A stretch of DNA of 11,057 nt, from contig DYNS01000064.1 of NCBI GenBank assembly GCA_020720965.1, positions 1 through 11,057 on the forward strand, given 5' to 3'. Source of the DNA: Anaerolinea sp. GTDB taxonomy: Bacteria; Chloroflexota; Anaerolineae; Anaerolineales; Villigracilaceae. Within the stretch, counting starts at the first letter, position 1, and each line of letters begins with the position of its first letter. Shown piece by piece: positions 6,905 through 11,057 of the stretch. The notes below the pieces were generated by a model. It was not told where the DNA came from. It saw only the letters and a program-made list of their open reading frames with translations, and did not search any database. A program made the position numbers and the translations under genes.

Positions 6905-8022
6905 CAACCAACCGTGACTATTACGAAATCCTCGGCGTATCGCGCAGCGCCAGCGGGGATGAGATAAAATCCGCCTTCCGCAAACTTGCCCGTCAATATC
7001 ACCCGGACGTGAACAAAGACGCGGACGCCGAAGAAAAATTTAAGGAAATGAACGAAGCCTACAGCGTTCTTTCGGATGCCGATAAACGCGCCCGCTATGA
7101 CCGCTATGGTCATGCCGGGTTGGGCAACACCGGCGGAGCGCAGGATTACAGCGTTCATTTTGAAGATATTTTTGAAGAACTGTTCGGCTTTGGCATGGGC
7201 GGGGGCAGCCGTGCGGGCCGGCGCAACACGCCCCGGCGCGGGCGCGACCTTCAGATGAGCATCCCGCTCACGTTTGAAGAAGCCATCTTCGGGGTGGAAA
7301 AGGAAATTTCCTTCGAGCGGGATGAAACCTGCTCCACCTGTTCCGGCAACGGGGCAGAACCGGGTTCCAGCATCAAAACCTGCTCCACCTGCGGCGGGCG
7401 CGGCGAGGTGCGCCAAATGCGCCAGACCTTCATTATGCAGATGGTGGAAACCGTCCCTTGTCCCAATTGCCAGGGGCGAGGGCAGGTGATTGAGAAACTT
7501 TGCCGCACCTGCGGCGGGCGCGGCTTGGAGCGCAAACAGATTAAGAAAAAGGTCTCCGTCCCCGCCGGGGTGGATAACGGGATGCAAATTCGCCTGCCCG
7601 GCGAGGGGCAGCCCGGCAGCAATGGCGGACCAAACGGCAACCTGTTTTTGGTGGTGGATGTAAAACCGCACGAGCATTTTCAGCGCAAGGGCGAGGACAT
7701 TCTCCTGAACCTGAACGTGAACATTGCCCAGGCAACCCTCGGCGCGGCGATTCGAGTCCCTACGGTGGATGGCGAAGAAGGGTTGGATATTCCTGCCGGA
7801 ACTCAGCCGGGCAAGGTTTTCACCCTGCGGGGCAAAGGCGTTCCGCGCATTCGCCAAAGCGGGCGCGGCGACCAAAAAGTGATTGTGAACGTGGAAATTC
7901 CCTCCCGTCTGACGGCAGAACAACGCGACCTGATGGAGAAACTGGCGGAAACCCTGGGAACAACCCCAAAGCCCCAACAAAAAGGTTTTTTTGACCGTCT
8001 GAATGAGTTTTTTGGCGACTGA
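6901..8022 (+). CDS. dnaJ: Co-chaperone DnaJ (class A Hsp40)
   Basis: DnaJ is a 373-residue partner that delivers substrates to DnaK and stimulates its ATPase. The J domain (about 5-70) carries the essential HPD at 34-36. A short Gly/Phe-rich region follows (about 88-103, GFGMGGGS). The zinc-binding domain has four CxxCxGxG-type motifs with cysteines at 144/147, 161/164, 187/190 and 201/204. Two C-terminal beta domains include the conserved GDLFLVVDVKPHEHF-like segment, here with N in place of D (247-260). All class A elements are present and the length is normal. The start overlaps the dnaK stop by 4 bases, so coupling is expected. It is the last gene of the CIRCE operon, with a terminator 11 bases beyond the stop. 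Confidence 0.98.
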   Translation: MTTNRDYYEILGVSRSASGDEIKSAFRKLARQYHPDVNKDADAEEKFKEMNEAYSVLSDADKRARYDRYGHAGLGNTGGAQDYSVHFEDIFEELFGFGMGGGSRAGRRNTPRRGRDLQMSIPLTFEEAIFGVEKEISFERDETCSTCSGNGAEPGSSIKTCSTCGGRGEVRQMRQTFIMQMVETVPCPNCQGRGQVIEKLCRTCGGRGLERKQIKKKVSVPAGVDNGMQIRLPGEGQPGSNGGPNGNLFLVVDVKPHEHFQRKGEDILLNLNVNIAQATLGAAIRVPTVDGEEGLDIPAGTQPGKVFTLRGKGVPRIRQSGRGDQKVIVNVEIPSRLTAEQRDLMEKLAETLGTTPKPQQKGFFDRLNEFFGD

Positions 8023-8032
8023 TGCGCCATAC

Positions 8033-8067
8033 AAAAAAGAGCCAGGGCTTGCCCTGGCTCTTTTTTT
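8033..8067. terminator. Bidirectional intrinsic terminator between dnaJ and ino1
   Basis: GAGCCAGGG (8039-8047) pairs perfectly with CCCTGGCTC (8052-8060) around a 4-base loop. The stem is flanked by six A on the left (8033-8038) and seven T on the right (8061-8067), giving a U tract on either strand. It lies 11 bases after the dnaJ stop and 4 bases after the ino1 stop, so one hairpin ends both converging transcripts. Confidence 0.95.
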
Positions 8068-8070
8068 ATC

Positions 8071-9156
8071 TTACTCGTTGCTTTCGCCGCTGATGAAGGC
8101 TTCGGTTTTGGCGAGGCAAATATCGTCTTTGAACTGCTTCGGCGGGGTTTTGAAGAAGTAGGAGGATGGTCCAACAATCGGGCCGCTTAAACCCCGGTCT
8201 AGCGCCAGTTTGGCAACCCGCACCGCGTCTATGATGACTCCGGCGCTGTTGGGGCTATCCCACACTTCCAGTTTGGCTTCCAGGTTGAGGGGGACATTGC
8301 CAAAGGTAGTGCCTTCCATGCGGATGTAGCACCACTTACGGTCGGTTAACCACGGCACATGGTCGGAGGGACCAACGTGGACGTTGTCCGGGTCGATGTC
8401 GTAGGGAATCATGCTGGTTACTGCGTTGGTCTTGGAGATTTTCTTGCTCTCCAGGCGTTCCCGCTCCAGCATGTTCAAAAAGTCGGTATTACCGCCAAAA
8501 TTCAGTTGATAGGTGCGGTCAATTTGCACGCCCCGGTCTACAAACAGGCTGGTGAGAACCCGGTGCAGAATGGTGGCGCCGACCTGGCTTTTGATATCGT
8601 CCCCTAAAATGGGCAAACCCGCATCCTGAAAGCGTTTGCCCCAATATTCGCTGGAGGCGATGAAGACCGGGATGGCGTTTACAAAGGCGCATCCGGCTTC
8701 GAGAATTTGCTCCACATACCATTTGGTTGCCATTTCGGAGCCAACCGGTAAATAAGAGACAACCACATCGGTTTTGGTTTCCTTCAGCAGTTTTACAATG
8801 TCGGCGGTGGGTCCCGGCGCTTTGGTGATGACCTGCGAAAGGTATTTGCCCAGCCCATCGTGAGTCATGCCGCGCACGACTGGGGCGTTTAGGGTTGGGA
8901 CATCGCTGAATTTGTAGGTGTTATTGGGGGCGGCAAAAATCGCTTCCGAAATGTCTTTGCCTACTTTGGTAATGTTTACGTCAATTCCCAGGGTGAATTC
9001 AACATCTCGGACGTGGTAGCCGCCCAGGTTTACGTGCATCAGCCCTGGCACTGTCGCTTCGTCTGGCGTATTTTTGTAAAATTCTACGCCCTGCACCAGC
9101 GAAGATGCACAGTTGCCGACACCAATAATGGCGACTCGTACTTTTTTCTTGCTCAT
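8071..9156 (-). CDS. ino1: Inositol-3-phosphate synthase (actinobacterial type)
   Basis: This 361-residue NAD-dependent cytoplasmic enzyme converts glucose 6-phosphate to myo-inositol 3-phosphate (called inositol 1-phosphate in some nomenclature), the first step toward inositol lipids and other inositol compounds. The N-terminal Rossmann motif is VAIIGVGNCASSLVQG (8-23). Other family segments are SYLPVGSEMAT (134-144), GDDIKSQVGAT (185-195), GGNTDFLNMLERERLESKKI (221-240) and EVWDSPNSAGVIIDAVR (297-313), which include the conserved active-site lysines. From memory the sequence tracks the Mycobacterium tuberculosis Ino1 closely along its whole length and is much shorter than eukaryotic forms. 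AAGGAG at 9166-9171 lies 9 bases before the ATG. The gene stands alone between a convergent dnaJ and a divergent kinase. Inositol lipids are reported from some Chloroflexota, so a lipid role is plausible but inferred. Confidence 0.95.
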   Translation of the reverse strand: MSKKKVRVAIIGVGNCASSLVQGVEFYKNTPDEATVPGLMHVNLGGYHVRDVEFTLGIDVNITKVGKDISEAIFAAPNNTYKFSDVPTLNAPVVRGMTHDGLGKYLSQVITKAPGPTADIVKLLKETKTDVVVSYLPVGSEMATKWYVEQILEAGCAFVNAIPVFIASSEYWGKRFQDAGLPILGDDIKSQVGATILHRVLTSLFVDRGVQIDRTYQLNFGGNTDFLNMLERERLESKKISKTNAVTSMIPYDIDPDNVHVGPSDHVPWLTDRKWCYIRMEGTTFGNVPLNLEAKLEVWDSPNSAGVIIDAVRVAKLALDRGLSGPIVGPSSYFFKTPPKQFKDDICLAKTEAFISGESNE

Positions 9157-9198
9157 AGCGTGGGTCTCCTTGAAGAGAGGGGGGATTTTTCAGGTTGA

Positions 9199-9227
9199 AG
9201 TATAATCCTAATAGCGTTCTCTATCAA
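9199..9227 (-). promoter_or_regulatory. Promoter of ino1
   Basis: On the minus strand TTGATA (9227-9222) and TATACT (9204-9199) are separated by exactly 17 bases, each one mismatch from the sigma-70 consensus. Transcription would start near 9192, about 36 bases before the ino1 ATG. Confidence 0.7.
9201..9206 (+). promoter_or_regulatory. Possible -10 element for the GAF histidine kinase gene
   Basis: A perfect TATAAT on the plus strand lies 39 bases before the kinase ATG. No convincing -35 box is found 16-18 bases upstream (the region is G-rich) and there is no extended -10 TG, so either the promoter is weak or activator-dependent, or the match is chance. It overlaps the -10 of the divergent ino1 promoter. 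Confidence 0.3.
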
Positions 9228-9245
9228 AATCTTTCGGGTTAAAAA

Positions 9246-10490
9246 ATGTCTTCTCAATCTCAAAAAATGGTGCGATTGGTTCAGGTTGGGCGGGAACTTA
9301 GCACAGCCGGTGACTTGAACTCGGTTTTGCAGGTCATTTTGGGGGCAGCCATGGAGTTGACAGGCTCCGAAGCCACCTCCATTTTGGAACTGCGCCTGGA
9401 CGGTAAGATGATGCGGTTTTTGGCAACCCGCCCGGAGATGAAAGCCCTCGAATCGATTACCGTGCCGTTGGAAGGCAGCGTGGCGGGCGCGGCTATCCTC
9501 AAAAAGAAAGCCGTCTCCCTGCACGATGTCGCAAATTCCCCTTTTCACTTCAAAACCGCCGACCAGTTGAGCGGCTTTAAGACCCGTTCCATTTTGGCTT
9601 GCCCCATTCTCTTTCGGGGCGAGGCATTGGGCAGCATGGAAGCCCTGAACAAAAAAGGCGGGGCAGACTACACCGAAGAAGACGTTGCCGTGCTGGAAAC
9701 CCTCGCCGCTCATGCCGCCCTCGCCATTCAGAACGCCCGCCTGCAAGCGCTCGTCACCAAAACCCAGGAAGAAGCCCGCCGCCTGGAGAAGATGAAAAAC
9801 GACTTCGTTGCCATCACCTCCCACGAACTCCGCACCCCGCTTGGGCTTATTTTGGGGCATTCCACCTTCCTCAAAGAAATCATCGGGCAGGAGTATCAGC
9901 CCCAATTGGGAACCATCATCAAAAGCGCCATGCGCCTGAAGGAAATTATCGACAACATGACCAGGGTGGACAACGCCTCTCAGGGGTTGGCAACCCTCAG
10001 GCGCGGCGCGGTCTCCGTCCGAAAAATCATCCTCGCCCTGGTTGCCTCCATGCAAGCCGAAGCCAGGCAAAAAAATATTACCCTGGATAGCGACCTGGAC
10101 GACTCGGACTTGATGATGGACGGCGATGCCCAAAAAATTCAGATTGCCCTGGAGAACCTCGTCAGAAACAGCATAGACTTCACCAACACCGGCGGGCACG
10201 TCTTCATCGTTGCCCGTCAACTGCCGGAATATGTCAAAATCTCTGTGGTGGATGACGGTATTGGCATCCCTGCCAGGGACGTGCCGCACGTCTTTGAGCG
10301 CTTTTATCAGGTGGAGTCGCACCTCACCCGTAAGCATGGCGGCATGGGGGTGGGGCTTTCGGTGGCGAAGGTGAACGTGGAGATGCACGGCGGACGTATT
10401 TGGGTGGAAAGCGCCGAAGGCAAAGGCAGCATCTTCTCCATGCTCCTGCCACTCGATTCGGCACGCGGAAAATCCTTCATCACCTCCTGA
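9246..10490 (+). CDS. Soluble GAF-domain sensor histidine kinase
   Basis: This is a 414-residue two-component sensor kinase. A GAF domain spans about residues 10-165 and should bind a small ligand or another signal; what it senses cannot be read from the sequence. A helical linker (about 166-187) leads to the HisKA domain with FVAITSHELRTPLG (187-200), whose H193 is the phosphorylation site. The HATPase domain has the N box ENLVRNSIDFTN (303-314), G1 box VDDGIGIP (335-342), F box FERFYQ (350-355) and G2 box HGGMGVGLS (364-372). All catalytic boxes are intact. There is no membrane segment or signal peptide, so it acts in the cytoplasm. No response regulator is encoded in the window. The ATG at 9246 has no strong ribosome-binding site; an internal ATG at codon 8 is possible. 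The sugar kinase-like gene begins 2 bases after its stop and is probably cotranscribed. Confidence 0.93.
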   Translation: MSSQSQKMVRLVQVGRELSTAGDLNSVLQVILGAAMELTGSEATSILELRLDGKMMRFLATRPEMKALESITVPLEGSVAGAAILKKKAVSLHDVANSPFHFKTADQLSGFKTRSILACPILFRGEALGSMEALNKKGGADYTEEDVAVLETLAAHAALAIQNARLQALVTKTQEEARRLEKMKNDFVAITSHELRTPLGLILGHSTFLKEIIGQEYQPQLGTIIKSAMRLKEIIDNMTRVDNASQGLATLRRGAVSVRKIILALVASMQAEARQKNITLDSDLDDSDLMMDGDAQKIQIALENLVRNSIDFTNTGGHVFIVARQLPEYVKISVVDDGIGIPARDVPHVFERFYQVESHLTRKHGGMGVGLSVAKVNVEMHGGRIWVESAEGKGSIFSMLLPLDSARGKSFITS

Positions 10491-10492
10491 AG

Positions 10493-11057
10493 ATGAAACC
10501 AAACCTCGTCTTTGCCGGGCAACTGCGCCGTCAATACCTTCTGCCCCCCACCGGCAAACCCCTGCTCGATTCTCCCGGCGGAAACCTGCTCCATGCCGCT
10601 GCCGGGGCATTGCTTTGGGAAAAACAGGTTGGGCTGCTCACCAGAGTGGGAGAAGACTACCCGCAAGCCTGGCTGCAAACCTTCCGGCAAAAGGGAATGG
10701 ACACGACCGGAATCAAAATCCTGCCACAAGCCCTGGATTTACGCTCCTTCCTCGCCTATACCGACCCGGAAACCAGCCAACGCACCAACCCGGTTTCACA
10801 CTTTGCCCGTTTGGGGCTGCCCTTCCCCAAAGGGCTGCTCGGCTACCAACCCGCCCCCACCGACACGCACAGCCGCGTAACTGCCAACCCCGATTCCCCT
10901 AAACTGCTAGACATCCCCAAAGAATATCTCACCGCCAAAGCCGCCCACCTCGCCCCTCTGGATTTGGTCAGCCACTCCCAACTTGCCCCCGCCCTGCGGC
11001 ATGGCGGCATTACTTACGTCAGCATAGACCCCGCCCCCGCCTACATGAACCCCAACT
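10493..11057 (+). CDS. Probable PfkB-family carbohydrate kinase (5' part)
   Basis: From the ATG at 10493 the frame stays open to the right edge, giving 188 residues of an incomplete protein. The segment with GG at 29-30 followed by NLLHAAAGALLWEKQVGLLT (31-50), then RVGEDYPQAWLQTFRQKGMD (51-70), fits the first PfkB/ribokinase signature. In that family a Gly-Gly substrate motif leads into an Ala-rich helix, a strand with VGxD, and the 'G-hydrophobic-D-T' turn. VSIDPAPAYMNPN at the edge resembles the mid-domain D-P-N-R strand of these kinases. The ATP-binding C-terminal part lies outside the window, so catalytic residues and substrate cannot be judged. The ATG lies 2 bases after the kinase stop with only a weak GAAG before it, so translation is probably coupled. 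Genuine but non-catalytic relatives of this fold cannot be excluded. Confidence 0.72.
   Translation, partial: MKPNLVFAGQLRRQYLLPPTGKPLLDSPGGNLLHAAAGALLWEKQVGLLTRVGEDYPQAWLQTFRQKGMDTTGIKILPQALDLRSFLAYTDPETSQRTNPVSHFARLGLPFPKGLLGYQPAPTDTHSRVTANPDSPKLLDIPKEYLTAKAAHLAPLDLVSHSQLAPALRHGGITYVSIDPAPAYMNPN

Noticed and set aside
6706..8034. Open frame of 442 codons on the minus strand opposite dnaJ
   Set aside because: It is antisense to a complete DnaJ with HPD and four zinc motifs, and its translation is low-complexity Ala/Gly/His-rich text with no family signature.
9153..10610. Long open frame of 485 codons on the minus strand opposite the histidine kinase
   Set aside because: It is a mirror of the kinase reading frame in GC-rich DNA. 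Its translation shows no recognisable motif and it would overlap the start of ino1, whereas the plus-strand frame has all kinase boxes.

Overview
The window is ordinary chromosomal DNA, moderately GC-rich and tightly packed with genes. It most resembles a Chloroflexota bacterium, probably Anaerolineae. That assignment is an inference from four things: a CIRCE/HrcA-controlled hrcA-grpE-dnaK-dnaJ operon, an actinobacterial-type inositol phosphate synthase, a soluble GAF histidine kinase, and a Pro/Thr-rich protein tail at the left edge. No rRNA, tRNA, CRISPR array or insertion sequence was seen.

Layout, left to right. Bases 1-63 are the last codons of a gene on the + strand. A strong hairpin follows, which mainly terminates the converging minus-strand gene at 117-3266. 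That gene encodes a 1049-residue fusion of serine hydroxymethyltransferase (GlyA) and the glycine-cleavage aminomethyltransferase (GcvT). Between its two enzyme halves lies a segment that aligns with the N-terminal part of the GcvT half and looks like a decayed duplicate. The GlyA half also has about 26 extra residues inside its active-site loop. This is the most unusual gene here.

A divergent intergenic region at 3267-3479 carries two good sigma-70-type promoters back to back, one for glyA-gcvT and one for the heat-shock operon. A perfect CIRCE operator sits just downstream of the heat-shock start point. The operon hrcA-grpE-dnaK-dnaJ (3480-8022) has 4-base ATGA overlaps at hrcA/grpE and dnaK/dnaJ. 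It makes its own repressor plus the complete DnaK chaperone machine. It ends at a symmetrical terminator shared with the converging ino1 gene (8071-9156, minus).

The 89-base gap between ino1 and a divergent GAF-histidine kinase (9246-10490, plus) holds a well-formed ino1 promoter. Its -10 element overlaps a TATAAT on the opposite strand. The kinase is followed after 2 bases by the start of a probable PfkB-family sugar kinase, which runs off the right edge.

All protein-coding calls were made by reading the translations and recalling family motifs; no database search was run. The window does not show a clearly new multi-gene system. The GlyA/GcvT fusion with its internal degenerate GcvT copy is the part most worth following up.
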